Shown one piece after another: positions 51,760 to 60,064 of a stretch of 64,000 bases of DNA; position 1 is the first letter of the stretch, and every line of letters starts with the position of its first letter. Position numbers and translations under genes: made by a program. The DNA is taken from positions 62,001 through 126,000 of the forward strand of contig CAIRZB010000012.1 in assembly GCA_903882935.1 (NCBI GenBank). The letters run 5' to 3'. The stretch is from an uncultured Parafilimonas sp. Its GTDB lineage: Bacteria > Bacteroidota > Bacteroidia > Chitinophagales > Chitinophagaceae. The notes under the pieces are model-generated. The model ran no database searches and was not told where the DNA came from. It worked only from the letters and a program-made list of their open reading frames with translations.

Positions 51760-52746
51760 ATGGCAAGGTATAAACAGTGGCGGGTTTTTACTGCTGTATT
51801 GTTGGTTGCTGCAATGGCGATTGCAGTTTTTGCATTACTAAAGCCGCAGCAACATGTAAAGCCCGTGGCACCCACAAAGGTTGCGCCTGACAATGCATGG
51901 GTAGCCCCCGAGATTAACAATGATTCCAGCCTTGCGCCGGAAACAAAGACCTTGTTGTTGTATGGGGAGGAACTTATTACCCACACCGCAAAATATTTTG
52001 GACCCAAGGGCATTGTAAGCAATACCTCAAACGGCATGAACTGCCAAAACTGCCATTTGGATGCCGGCCGCAAAAGCTGGGGTAATAATTTTGGGGCCGT
52101 GGCAGCCAACTACCCACGGTTTAACCCAAGGGCAGGCCGTTTGCAAACCATTTATGGCCGCATAAACGATTGCTTTCAACGGAGTTTAAACGGCCACCCG
52201 GTTGAAACGGCCACCCGTGAAATGCAGGCGATGTTTGCGTACATTGCATGGCTTGGGCGCACCGTCGCGCTAAATAGCAAGCCGGTGGGCAGCGGGGTGG
52301 AAAAAATAGCCTTTATCAACAGGGCTGCTTCGCCAGACAGTGGTAAGTTGGTATATGCTGCAAAATGTGCCGTATGCCATGGCAAAAGCGGTGGCGGGTT
52401 GTTAACGGCTACCGGCATGGAATATGCCTACCCACCGTTGTGGGGGGCAAATAGCTATAACACAGGCGCAGGGCTTTACCGATTGTCGGGCTTTGCGGGC
52501 TTTGTAAAAAATAACATGCCCTATTTGCAGGCCACCCACTCATCTCCGCTGTTAACCATAAGCCAGGCATGGGATGTTGCTGCATTTGTAAACACCCAAC
52601 CTAGACCTAGCTATGACCAGCAGAATGATTGGAAGGATATTAAACGAAAGCCGTTCGACTTTCCTTTTGGGCCTTATGCGGATACCTTTAGCCAGCAACA
52701 ACATAAATATGGGCCTTTCCAGGCATTTGCAATGGTAAAAAAATAA
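51760..52746 (+). CDS. Dihaem c-type cytochrome, TsdA (thiosulfate dehydrogenase)-like
   Basis: The 328-residue protein has an N-terminal membrane anchor (about residues 9-27) and two haem c sites: CQNCH at residues 95-99 (MNCQNCHLDAGRKSWG) and CAVCH at 203-207. The segments YPRFNPRAGRLQTIYGRINDC and FQRSLNGHPVETATREMQAM between the haems match TsdA. TsdA oxidises two thiosulfate to tetrathionate or works in reverse. The distal ligand of the active-site haem (Cys in TsdA) corresponds to the NDC Cys here by position, which is inference. The next gene is DsrE-like, which supports a sulfur link. Confidence 0.85.
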   Translation: MARYKQWRVFTAVLLVAAMAIAVFALLKPQQHVKPVAPTKVAPDNAWVAPEINNDSSLAPETKTLLLYGEELITHTAKYFGPKGIVSNTSNGMNCQNCHLDAGRKSWGNNFGAVAANYPRFNPRAGRLQTIYGRINDCFQRSLNGHPVETATREMQAMFAYIAWLGRTVALNSKPVGSGVEKIAFINRAASPDSGKLVYAAKCAVCHGKSGGGLLTATGMEYAYPPLWGANSYNTGAGLYRLSGFAGFVKNNMPYLQATHSSPLLTISQAWDVAAFVNTQPRPSYDQQNDWKDIKRKPFDFPFGPYADTFSQQQHKYGPFQAFAMVKK

Positions 52747-52820
52747 CTTGGCTGGCTTTCAACAGTGGTTGCCAATTTTTTGGCTTTATATTGCATATAC
52801 TTTCAAGTAAAAACATTTGT

Positions 52821-53282
52821 ATGAAGAAAATATGTCTGCCCATTTTTTTGTTCGTTGCTTGCATCGCATTTACCAAAAAAATCAACGCCCAGCAGGCCGA
52901 CACGGCTGCATACACAGGTGCGGTGCCAACCAAAGCCTTGTATTTGGCTGCTTACCAGCTTGATAATGGCGACAGTGCCAAAATTAGGGGTACCCTGCAC
53001 AATATTGCCAACGCGCTGGGTGATATTAGGCTTGCCGGCAAGCTTAAGGTTGAACTGGTTGTACATGGCGAGGGTGTTAAAGCGTTAATGAAGGACGGTA
53101 TTTTTGAGCAAGACCTGTTGGCTTTGAAAAAGAAAGGTGTGATTATTGCCGAATGCCTTAATACGATGCGGGCCAGAAATATTACTAAAGAGCAGTTATA
53201 CGATTTTGTGTCGTTTGTGCCTAGCGGTAACGGGGAGCTGATTATACTCGCCCAACAAGGTTGGTCAGTGATACACCCTTAA
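52821..53282 (+). CDS. Exported DsrE-like protein
   Basis: ATG 52821 starts a signal peptide (MKKICLPIFLFVACIAFTKKINAQ). The mature part resembles DsrE/DsrF-like proteins: KALYLAAYQLDNGDSAKIRGTLHNIANAL, KVELVVHGEGVKALMKDG, KKKGVIIAECLNTMRARNI and GELIILAQQGWSVIHP. Cytoplasmic DsrE proteins carry sulfur on a Cys; the Cys in AECLNTM is at the usual place. Export is unusual for the family but common in Bacteroidota. It lies 74 bases after the TsdA-like gene. Confidence 0.85.
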   Translation: MKKICLPIFLFVACIAFTKKINAQQADTAAYTGAVPTKALYLAAYQLDNGDSAKIRGTLHNIANALGDIRLAGKLKVELVVHGEGVKALMKDGIFEQDLLALKKKGVIIAECLNTMRARNITKEQLYDFVSFVPSGNGELIILAQQGWSVIHP

Positions 53283-53311
53283 ACAATAGCCAAAAAGCGA
53301 AAACTGTATTT

Positions 53312-54268
53312 ATGGATGAAAGCGGCATGCTATTTATTGGCGCAGATTTTATTAGCAGGCATACAGACTACCCAGCGTTGGCGCAGCAACTACAAGCGGC
53401 TTTTGCAGCCAATGATGTACATGTACCTAACAGGCACCACCATGATTTTAAAAACGAGGGCAACCGACCCGACAGTACGCTGTTGCTGATGCCTGCATGG
53501 AATAGTGGTAAGGATGGTGGCGTTAAAATTGTGACGGTTAACCCCGATAATGGCCAGCTTGGCCTGCCGGCCATACAGGGTACGTATATTTATTTGGATG
53601 CCCAAACCGGAACAATAAGGGCCTTTATGGAGGCAAAGGCGTTGACTGCAAAAAGAACGGCGGCGGTTTCTGCGATGGCATCGTCTTTTTTATCTAGGCC
53701 CGAAGCTTCTTCAATGCTAATGATAGGTACGGGTGCATTGAGTACAAACCTTATTAATGCCCATGCATCGGTAAGGCCCATTGGGCAGGTGTATGTTTGG
53801 GGACGCGATTTTACCAAAGCCCAAGCCGTTGCAAACGGGTTTGAAAGCGCAACTTTTAAGGTAGAGGCCATTGAAAAAATAGAGGATGTTATTGGTAGGG
53901 TAGATATTATTTCTTGCGCCACACTCTCCAAAACGCCATTGGTATTGGGAAAAAATTTGGTGGCGGGGCAGCATATTGACTTGGTGGGGTCGTACCGGAA
54001 AGACATGCGAGAAGCAGACGATGAAACAATACTGCGCTCATCTATTTTTGTGGATACGTATTATGGGGCCTTGCACGAAACTGGGGATATTGTTATACCC
54101 ATCAAAAATAGCATTATTAACCAGGAAAGCATAAAGGCCGACCTGTTTGAACTTTGTGCAGGAAATAGGCCCGGCAGAACCTCATCCGAGGAAGTGACAC
54201 TGTTTAAATCAGTCGGCCATTCGTTGGAAGATTTGGTGGCGGCAAGGTATTATTTTGGTATGTTATAA
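53312..54268 (+). CDS. Ornithine cyclodeaminase / mu-crystallin family protein
   Basis: ATG 53312 (MDESGMLFIGADFI) is 29 bases after the DsrE-like gene; the frame reaches an overlapping TTG at 53261, which is less likely. Family marks are LLLMPAWNSGKDGGVKIVTV, QGTYIYLDAQTGTIRAFMEAKALTAKRTAAVSAMAS, the NAD site LMIGTGALSTNLINAHASV and GQHIDLVGSYRKDMRE. About 318 residues, near normal. Members include ornithine cyclodeaminases, alanine dehydrogenases and ketimine reductases, so the reaction is uncertain. Its position after a sulfur-type pair is unexplained. Confidence 0.88.
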   Translation: MDESGMLFIGADFISRHTDYPALAQQLQAAFAANDVHVPNRHHHDFKNEGNRPDSTLLLMPAWNSGKDGGVKIVTVNPDNGQLGLPAIQGTYIYLDAQTGTIRAFMEAKALTAKRTAAVSAMASSFLSRPEASSMLMIGTGALSTNLINAHASVRPIGQVYVWGRDFTKAQAVANGFESATFKVEAIEKIEDVIGRVDIISCATLSKTPLVLGKNLVAGQHIDLVGSYRKDMREADDETILRSSIFVDTYYGALHETGDIVIPIKNSIINQESIKADLFELCAGNRPGRTSSEEVTLFKSVGHSLEDLVAARYYFGML

Positions 54269-54448
54269 ATTGTACAATTGCACAGCTTCATGGGGCTGGG
54301 TGGCATTTATTATTAGAAGGCACGGTCAGCCATGGACAAACCCTAACTGGCATTATGTTGTGTTCTGCATTGCTTTTTTTGCAATGGCCTTGTCTCTGCT
54401 ATTTGGCTGCCTGCTGAATTTCCACGTTATATTACGTCAGTACCTAAA

Positions 54449-56005
54449 TTACTGTAACCGTTTGAAATTTAGGTCCTGAAAATCAAAGCTGAAGTCAGTG
54501 AGCGGGGAAATTGGTTTCATGGTTATACCTGCCGCTTTGCCTGTTTCATCAAACGTAAATGTAACATAGGCATCAGCATCCATGCTGCGGTCGCGCCATT
54601 TCACTAAAAAGGTATTGCCTTTGTAAAAAAACAGTTGGCCGGTAAGCTTAGGCGAGCGTTTGGCATCTAACCATGGCAGTCCATTTTTTAGCGACACGGT
54701 TATGTTGCCAAACCACGGGTCTTGGTAGGTGCCTGAGTAAATGGACAAATCCACTTTATCCAATCCCTTGTTGCCGACTATGGCTGCCTCAGCCCAAACA
54801 GCGTTGGCTATTTTGCTACCGTTGCCAAAGGCCTGCTGGCGGTACCCAGCGTATTCTTTAACGCGGTCAGTGCCTTTTATGCCAAAATAGGCATCTTTAA
54901 TTTGGTCGGTAATGCACTGGAAAGCACCCCCTTCCTGCTGGTTGGTAAGCACAATAATGCCCAGCTTTAATTCGGGTATCATCGTAATTTCGGTAACCAT
55001 GCCTTCCAATCCGCCGGTATGGGTTACTTCCTTGTACCCCTTTACATCTGAGAGGCCAAAACCAAACCCGTAGGAGGCAAAATGGGTGTTATAGGGGCCT
55101 GGGTTATGCACGGGTATAATGGTTTGCGGTGTCCACATCTCTTCATGCACCTCGTGGCTAAACAGCTGTTTGTCCATTTTATCTCCATATTTGCCGTCTG
55201 CCAAATGAAGCATCACCCATTTGCTCAGGTCTGCTATGCTGGAGTTGATACCACCGGCAGAATGCCCCACTTTCATAGTACTGCGGGCTATTACTGTTAC
55301 CCGGCCTTCCACTGGTGCGTGTGCATCAATGATGTCTGTAGTGTCGTTCAGCCTGTCGAATGAGGTGGCTGTGTGCGTCATGCCGAGCGGTGTAAGTATT
55401 TTCTGCTGCACAAAATCATCCCAACTTATACCGCTTACCCGTTTAACCACCTCCCCGGCTACAATATATAGGTTGTTATCGTAATCGTATTTGGTGCGGA
55501 AACTGGAGACGGGTTTTAAAAAACGCAGGTTAAATATTACATCCTTCAAAGTAAAGTCGCTGGAGTCGGGGAAGAACATCAAGTCGCCCGCGCCCAAGCC
55601 CATACCGCTGCGGTGCGTAAGCAGGTCGCGCACGGTAAACTGCTCGGTAACCCAAGGGTCGTACAATTTAAACTCGGGTATAATATCGCGTACCTTGTCG
55701 TCCCATGTCAATTTGCCTTCATCCACCAGTATGCCCAAGGCTGCTGCGGTAAACGCTTTGCTGTTGCTGGCAATGCCGAAAAGGGTGTTTTCATCCGTGG
55801 GCTGCCCGGTTCTTAATGAACGCACGCCGTACCCCTTTGAATGGATGACTTTACCATCTTTTATCACCGCCACAGCAATGCCGGGCACATCAAAAGCCTT
55901 CATGCTCCGCGCAACCAGCGTATCAATGGCTTTGCTGGTCAAGCCTTGGCAATAGCTTGCTAGGGTAAAGGTTATAAGGACAATAGAACAGATTAGTTTT
56001 TTCAT
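54449..56005 (-). CDS. Class C beta-lactamase-family serine hydrolase with C-terminal DUF3471
   Basis: ATG 56005 gives a signal peptide (MKKLICSIVLITFTLASYCQ); the longer frame to 56110 lacks homology. The catalytic SxxK is Ser80-Asn-Ser-Lys83 (FGIASNSKAFTAAAL). The YxN is in KYDYDNNLYIVAGEVV and the third motif is THTGGLEGMVTEI. The C-terminal 120 residues (DLSIYSGTYQDPWFGNITVSLKNG...) form a DUF3471 lipocalin-like domain. Such proteins are periplasmic peptidases or esterases rather than antibiotic-resistance enzymes. The preferred substrate is unknown. Confidence 0.92.
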   Translation of the reverse strand: MKKLICSIVLITFTLASYCQGLTSKAIDTLVARSMKAFDVPGIAVAVIKDGKVIHSKGYGVRSLRTGQPTDENTLFGIASNSKAFTAAALGILVDEGKLTWDDKVRDIIPEFKLYDPWVTEQFTVRDLLTHRSGMGLGAGDLMFFPDSSDFTLKDVIFNLRFLKPVSSFRTKYDYDNNLYIVAGEVVKRVSGISWDDFVQQKILTPLGMTHTATSFDRLNDTTDIIDAHAPVEGRVTVIARSTMKVGHSAGGINSSIADLSKWVMLHLADGKYGDKMDKQLFSHEVHEEMWTPQTIIPVHNPGPYNTHFASYGFGFGLSDVKGYKEVTHTGGLEGMVTEITMIPELKLGIIVLTNQQEGGAFQCITDQIKDAYFGIKGTDRVKEYAGYRQQAFGNGSKIANAVWAEAAIVGNKGLDKVDLSIYSGTYQDPWFGNITVSLKNGLPWLDAKRSPKLTGQLFFYKGNTFLVKWRDRSMDADAYVTFTFDETGKAAGITMKPISPLTDFSFDFQDLNFKRLQ

Positions 56006-56247
56006 GCCGCTTGTGTTGTGGTATTGCAATATGGTGGTCGTATATTCAAGGGATTCGTGAAAACACAAATTCGGGCGAATGCGTCTGGTTATGTCCCCAC
56101 AACCGAACATAGGCCCCTAATTTAACAACCTTGGTTGCAATATAGGTATAATGCGCTGTAATTTATACAGTTGGTAAGGCAATTTGCAAAATGAGGTATA
56201 CTGGTGAATGTCAATAGATTTCTGTTATTTTGGCAAACGATACAACT

Positions 56248-56667
56248 ATGATGCACATACCCATCAAAAGCTTTCAGCACCTTGGCGTGCCGGTTACGGA
56301 TATTAAAGTTTCAGAATTGTTTTATGAAAGCCTTGGTTTTAAGAATGTTATGGCTACTACCTTTCAATTAAACGGAGGAACGGGTTATGTGGCCATGATG
56401 CAGCGCGATACTATGGTTATTGAAATTTACCAATTGCCCGAGCCTGAACTTGCTGAGATAAGGACACGCGGTAACGGGCATATGGACCATATGGCTTTTG
56501 ATGTGGACGATGTGGATACACTTTTTCACCAAATGAAAGAAGCTGGCTTTAATGTAGTAGAACCTGCGCCTGTTTTTCTATCATTCTGGCAGCATGGCTG
56601 CAAGTTTTTTAACATCACCGGCCCAGATGGCGAACGGTTGGAGTTTAACGAGATTGTGAAGGGGTAG
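56248..56667 (+). CDS. VOC-superfamily (glyoxalase-like) protein
   Basis: ATG 56248 (MMHIPIKSFQHLGVPVTDIK). A 139-residue single VOC domain with the two beta-alpha-beta-beta-beta halves: FQHLGVPVTDIKVSELFYESLGF, then GHMDHMAFDVDDVDTLFHQMKEAGF and FFNITGPDGERLEFNEIV. The His in SFQHLG, the Glu in VIEIYQLP, the His in MDHMAF and the Glu in LEFNE can form the usual metal site. The reaction (glyoxalase, dioxygenase or binding) is unknown. Confidence 0.88.
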   Translation: MMHIPIKSFQHLGVPVTDIKVSELFYESLGFKNVMATTFQLNGGTGYVAMMQRDTMVIEIYQLPEPELAEIRTRGNGHMDHMAFDVDDVDTLFHQMKEAGFNVVEPAPVFLSFWQHGCKFFNITGPDGERLEFNEIVKG

Positions 56668-56737
56668 GGGGGCAACTATCCTGTTTGTTAACGTCATATC
56701 AATAGAATACCAGTTATTTTGTGCCAAATAAAGATAT

Positions 56738-57265
56738 ATGCTGAAACCATTTATTATAATTTCCGCTTTTTGTTTCCTTACATTTTCTGTGCATGCCCAA
56801 AGTACTGAATCTTTGTTTATGCAGGCTGCAGTAGCCAAACTGGAAGGTTCCAAGGCTTATACTTTGCTAGTTGCCAACGCAATGCCCGCAGACAAATTTG
56901 AGTTTAAGGCTACCCCAGAGGAAATGAGTTTTAGGGAGCAGGCGTTGCATCTCGCCCAAAATACTGGTTGGCTGTGTTCATCTTACCTGCAACCAGGTAT
57001 AAACCCAGTAACGGACGCGGATGGGTTGCTTACTGATAAGGCCGCCATACTCACATTGCTTGAGAAAACGTACGATTATGCAATACAGGTTTTGCAAAGT
57101 TTTAGCGCAGTACATTTAAAAGACACGGTAAGTTTTTTTGCCGGCCCCAAAACTACATTGCAGATCATAAATCTGATTAACGACCACCAAACCCACCACC
57201 GTGCCCAGATGATTGTTTATTTAAGACTAAATGGTATAAAGCCCCCAGACTATGTTGGTTGGTAG
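56738..57265 (+). CDS. Exported DinB-family protein
   Basis: A 175-residue protein with signal peptide MLKPFIIISAFCFLTFSVHAQ. The DinB fold shows in KFEFKATPEEMSFREQALHLAQNTGWL, where the His is the first metal ligand, and NDHQTHHRAQMIVYLRLNGIKPPDYVGW, whose His pair is the second site. Secreted DinB proteins are common in Bacteroidota and their role is unknown. It follows the VOC gene by 70 bases. Confidence 0.9.
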   Translation: MLKPFIIISAFCFLTFSVHAQSTESLFMQAAVAKLEGSKAYTLLVANAMPADKFEFKATPEEMSFREQALHLAQNTGWLCSSYLQPGINPVTDADGLLTDKAAILTLLEKTYDYAIQVLQSFSAVHLKDTVSFFAGPKTTLQIINLINDHQTHHRAQMIVYLRLNGIKPPDYVGW

Positions 57266-57527
57266 GTTTATAAAGTTCCGGAGTTTAGCATACTCATGGC
57301 CCCAACAAAAGCCCCCTTATGGATAAAATTCTTCTTCAAATTTGGATATTTCTTTAGTTCATTTTGGACAATATTGTTGCAAAACATCCCCTTTATTTTG
57401 CTCACCGGCATTATGGGCTGCTTTTATGGCACTAATTATGTAAACCCATAGGCTTTGCAGTGCATTTTTGTTCCTGGAATTTTGATGAAACTAAAATGGT
57501 TAACTTTCAAAAGCCATTGAAGTTTTT

Positions 57528-58223
57528 TTAAGCCTTTTCTTTTTCTAAGGTTGTTATATCCTCCGACAGCCGTTGCATTTCCAAAGGCAGGGTGCCGTTG
57601 TAAACGCCGCGTATGCGCCGGTGCCTGTCAATCAGCAAAAAGTTTTCGGTGTGTAAAAACTCGTTTCCTGTTTGGTAGTAGCCCACGGTGTCGCCCGCAT
57701 AATACTGCTTTTTGGCGAGTGCGTAAATTTCGGTGAGGCTGCCTGTTACCACATGCCATTTACCGCTGATGATGCCTTTTTTGATGGCGTATTGTTTTAA
57801 CACCGGCACGCTGTCCATTTCAGGCGTAACGGAGTGGGAGAGGAATAGCACCCCTGTGTCGTTCTTAAATTTCTGTTGCAAAGTGCCCATGTTATCGGTC
57901 ATTTTTGGGCAAATGCCGCCGCAGCGGGTAAATATAAAATCGGCCACGTATATTTTACCTTCCACGGTTTTTTCGGTCACACGCTGCCCGTCTTGGTCGG
58001 TGAAAGAGAATGCAGGTATTGTATGTATATTCGGGTAGGCGGTGTCGTTTTTGTCAATCCACTCGGGTGTAAAGTCAGGCCTGTTGTAAAACGGCAATGA
58101 CAGTTCCGCAGGCTTATTTTTGCAAGCAGTTAGCAGGGCAATCGCAATGTATAGACATGACATTCCCAATTTAATGTTGGAAATGCTCCGGCCACTATTT
58201 TGATATTGATTTTTGTCTGTCAT
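57528..58223 (-). CDS. SCO1/SenC-family copper chaperone lipoprotein
   Basis: The thioredoxin fold with the SCO copper site: FIFTRCGGICPKMTDNMGTL (CxxxC) and the His in TENFLLIDRHRRIRG with HTENF. An SPII signal lies at residues 20-34 counted from ATG 58223 (SCLYIAIALLTAC); ATG 58163 is an alternative start. It would deliver Cu to the CuA site of cytochrome oxidase or act as a thiol reductase. About 231 residues. No oxidase gene is adjacent. Confidence 0.9.
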   Translation of the reverse strand: MTDKNQYQNSGRSISNIKLGMSCLYIAIALLTACKNKPAELSLPFYNRPDFTPEWIDKNDTAYPNIHTIPAFSFTDQDGQRVTEKTVEGKIYVADFIFTRCGGICPKMTDNMGTLQQKFKNDTGVLFLSHSVTPEMDSVPVLKQYAIKKGIISGKWHVVTGSLTEIYALAKKQYYAGDTVGYYQTGNEFLHTENFLLIDRHRRIRGVYNGTLPLEMQRLSEDITTLEKEKA

Positions 58224-58368
58224 ATTAGAAATATTTTGAAAGTGGGAAAGGCCTACATGTTGGTTGCCCCCCACGCAGTTAGGGCGGGGTCAAACATTTT
58301 AAGCACTCTTTAAAAGGCTTTAGCCCAAATACGCACTATAGTTTTCTAGGCTTAAAAATTTACCCGTT

Positions 58369-58385
58369 TCCCGTTTCACGATTCC
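58369..58385. repeat. TTTCCCGTTTCACGATTCC direct-repeat flank
   Basis: The reverse complement contains GAATCGTGAAACGGGAAA, the wording of the aroA insertion at 47775-47843. Confidence 0.5.
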
Positions 58386-58473
58386 CGTTTATCGTTTCGC
58401 GATTCAACGTTTATCGTTTCGCGATTCAACGTTTATCGTTTCGCGATTCAACGTTTATCGTTTCGCGATTCCC
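58386..58473. repeat. 22-bp tandem repeat, four copies
   Basis: CGTTTATCGTTTCGCGATTC plus AA, 22 bp, begins at 58386, 58408, 58430 and 58452; the last copy ends in CC instead of AA. The array overlaps the 3' end of the YwqK-like gene, whose last 16 codons are inside it. Because 22 is not a multiple of three, copy-number change would alter that protein's tail. Confidence 0.8.
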
Positions 58474-59094
58474 GTTTCTAATCGAATCAATGGGGTTTGC
58501 GCAAAGTTTCATGCCTAGCAGCCCATAACGCTTGCCGTTGTGTATAACATAGTTGGCACGTATACTGCCGTCGGGCCACCACATTTTTTGGCTGCCTTCT
58601 TCTTGCCCGTTGGTATAATTAAAATCCCGGTACAGCATGCCTTTTTCATCCCATTCCTTTAACACACCGTTGTACGCATCGTCTTTCGCGGTATACACAA
58701 ACCGTTGGCGGCCATTGGGCCACCAGCTTTTCTGTACCCCTTGCTTTTTACCGGCTGTATAAACCCGCAGTTCGGCCAATTGCCGGTTGGCGTGCCAGCT
58801 TTTTTGTACGCCTTCTTCCAACCCGTTTACAAAGCCTTTTACAAACTCAGTGTCACCGTTTGGGAAAAGTTGGTAAACATGGCCACTAAATAGCTGATTG
58901 GCAGCATATAACGTATCCTGATGAGCATTAAAATTAGGGTCGGTTGTTGCAACATATACTGGTGGTACTTGCTTGGCGTTGCTGCCAAACTGTATATTGC
59001 AGCCCGTAACTAGTAGGCAGAGCAGTAACGCATAGCCATCCAGAGTTGTTTTTCTCGGTAAATGCAACAACATTGTATCCGCCATTTTAACCAT
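58426..59094 (-). CDS. YwqK/MORN-repeat lipoprotein
   Basis: A 222-residue lipoprotein (lipobox LLVTGC at about residue 32) with at least five MORN-variant repeats of the form GxxKxWxxNGQ (e.g. GVQKSWHANRQLAELRVY, GVQKSWWPNGRQRFVY, GSQKMWWPDGSIRANYVI). These are labelled YwqK toxin-antitoxin-like in databases, but no toxin neighbour is seen here, so that role should not be assumed. The last residues (NGNRETINVESRNDKR) come from the tandem repeat, so the natural end is uncertain. ATG 59094 has alternatives at the fourth and eighth codons. Confidence 0.85.
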   Translation of the reverse strand: MVKMADTMLLHLPRKTTLDGYALLLCLLVTGCNIQFGSNAKQVPPVYVATTDPNFNAHQDTLYAANQLFSGHVYQLFPNGDTEFVKGFVNGLEEGVQKSWHANRQLAELRVYTAGKKQGVQKSWWPNGRQRFVYTAKDDAYNGVLKEWDEKGMLYRDFNYTNGQEEGSQKMWWPDGSIRANYVIHNGKRYGLLGMKLCANPIDSIRNGNRETINVESRNDKR

Positions 59095-59120
59095 TTGTAT
59101 AGTGCGCTTTTGGGAGTTTT

Positions 59121-59876
59121 TTATTGCGATACCGTGCCCGCAGTACCATAAAACCCGTCGCCGTTAATATAGGGTGCTGCAGCCGAAATATGGTAATGGT
59201 ATATGCCGTTGGGGTAATCGGCCGTTGCACTGGTATGGCCATGGTAGGCATCAAGGCTGTCGGAGGGTACAACGGCACCATTTTCGTTAGGCCCGTATAC
59301 AGGAAAGCCGTCCAGCAAAAAGCCCAGCAGCGCGTCTTTGCCCTTGGCCTCGGTAAGCTTTAACGGCTCCACGTGGTAATGGTAATGCGAGCCTGGGTCG
59401 GGGTGGGCCCAGCCTTGGTCAAAGCTGGCAATTTCAACCGTAAGGGGGTTGTTGCTGGCATTGTACTGGTTATAAAAGGGCACGCCGTTGATGGAAACAC
59501 CTATCGGCCCCAATGGGGTGGACGAATGGGTGGATGCTGCCGTGGGGTTAAGTGGTATTTTAAACGTGTAACTGGCAGAGGCTATGCTGTTGGAGTTTTT
59601 TGAGAAGGTAACGTTGTTAAACGTAGTGCCACTAAAGGCCTCGTACAAGGAATTGCTGGTGGGGTAGTAGCAGCTTTTATGGTCAGGCAGCCCGGTGGAT
59701 TTGATGGTTATCCAAGTGCCGTCTGACGTGATGCTGGTGGCCCCGTATATTTTTTTATACACATCAGGCACGGCGGTGCTGCCTGTGGTGGTGGTACTGG
59801 TAGCCGTTTTGCCGCAGCCACAACCGAATAAAAACGCACAAGAGGCCAGGGTAAATAATAACCTTAATTTTAGCAT
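59121..59876 (-). CDS. YHYH-domain lipoprotein
   Basis: ATG 59876 gives an SPII signal (MLKLRLLFTLASCAFLFGC). The YHYH domain shows KSCYYPTSN, IPLNPTAAS, IGVSINGVPFYNQYNA, DPGSHYHYHVEPL, GFLLDGFPVYGPNENG and GIYHYHISAAAPYINGDGFYG. The two YHYH boxes are a likely metal site. About 251 residues. The molecular role of the family is not known. A Thr/Ser-rich linker (TATSTTTTGST) follows the lipid anchor. Confidence 0.9.
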   Translation of the reverse strand: MLKLRLLFTLASCAFLFGCGCGKTATSTTTTGSTAVPDVYKKIYGATSITSDGTWITIKSTGLPDHKSCYYPTSNSLYEAFSGTTFNNVTFSKNSNSIASASYTFKIPLNPTAASTHSSTPLGPIGVSINGVPFYNQYNASNNPLTVEIASFDQGWAHPDPGSHYHYHVEPLKLTEAKGKDALLGFLLDGFPVYGPNENGAVVPSDSLDAYHGHTSATADYPNGIYHYHISAAAPYINGDGFYGTAGTVSQ

Positions 59877-60064
59877 GGTAATGGTTTTGTATACTATATT
59901 GGATGCCATTGCTTGCAAAAACCTTCGGTTGGTGTCGGTTTATTTTTTGTGTGGCTTTGCCAATGGGGTGTTCGTTGCGACAGGCGACAACTTAGTACTC
60001 CGAAGCTGAAAGTTCCAGCGTACTATACTTTTTGACCTATGACTTAACGACCCAATGACTATCT

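Noticed and set aside
54449-56005. Antibiotic-resistance beta-lactamase
   Set aside because: Signal peptide, SxxK and YxN fit, but the DUF3471 tail and overall wording are those of the broad serine hydrolase family.
58386-58473. CRISPR repeat or origin iterons
   Set aside because: There are no spacers, and no replication gene or DnaA boxes are adjacent; it is a plain tandem repeat.
58426-59094. YwqK label as a toxin-antitoxin component
   Set aside because: The sequence only shows a MORN-repeat lipoprotein and no toxin gene is adjacent.
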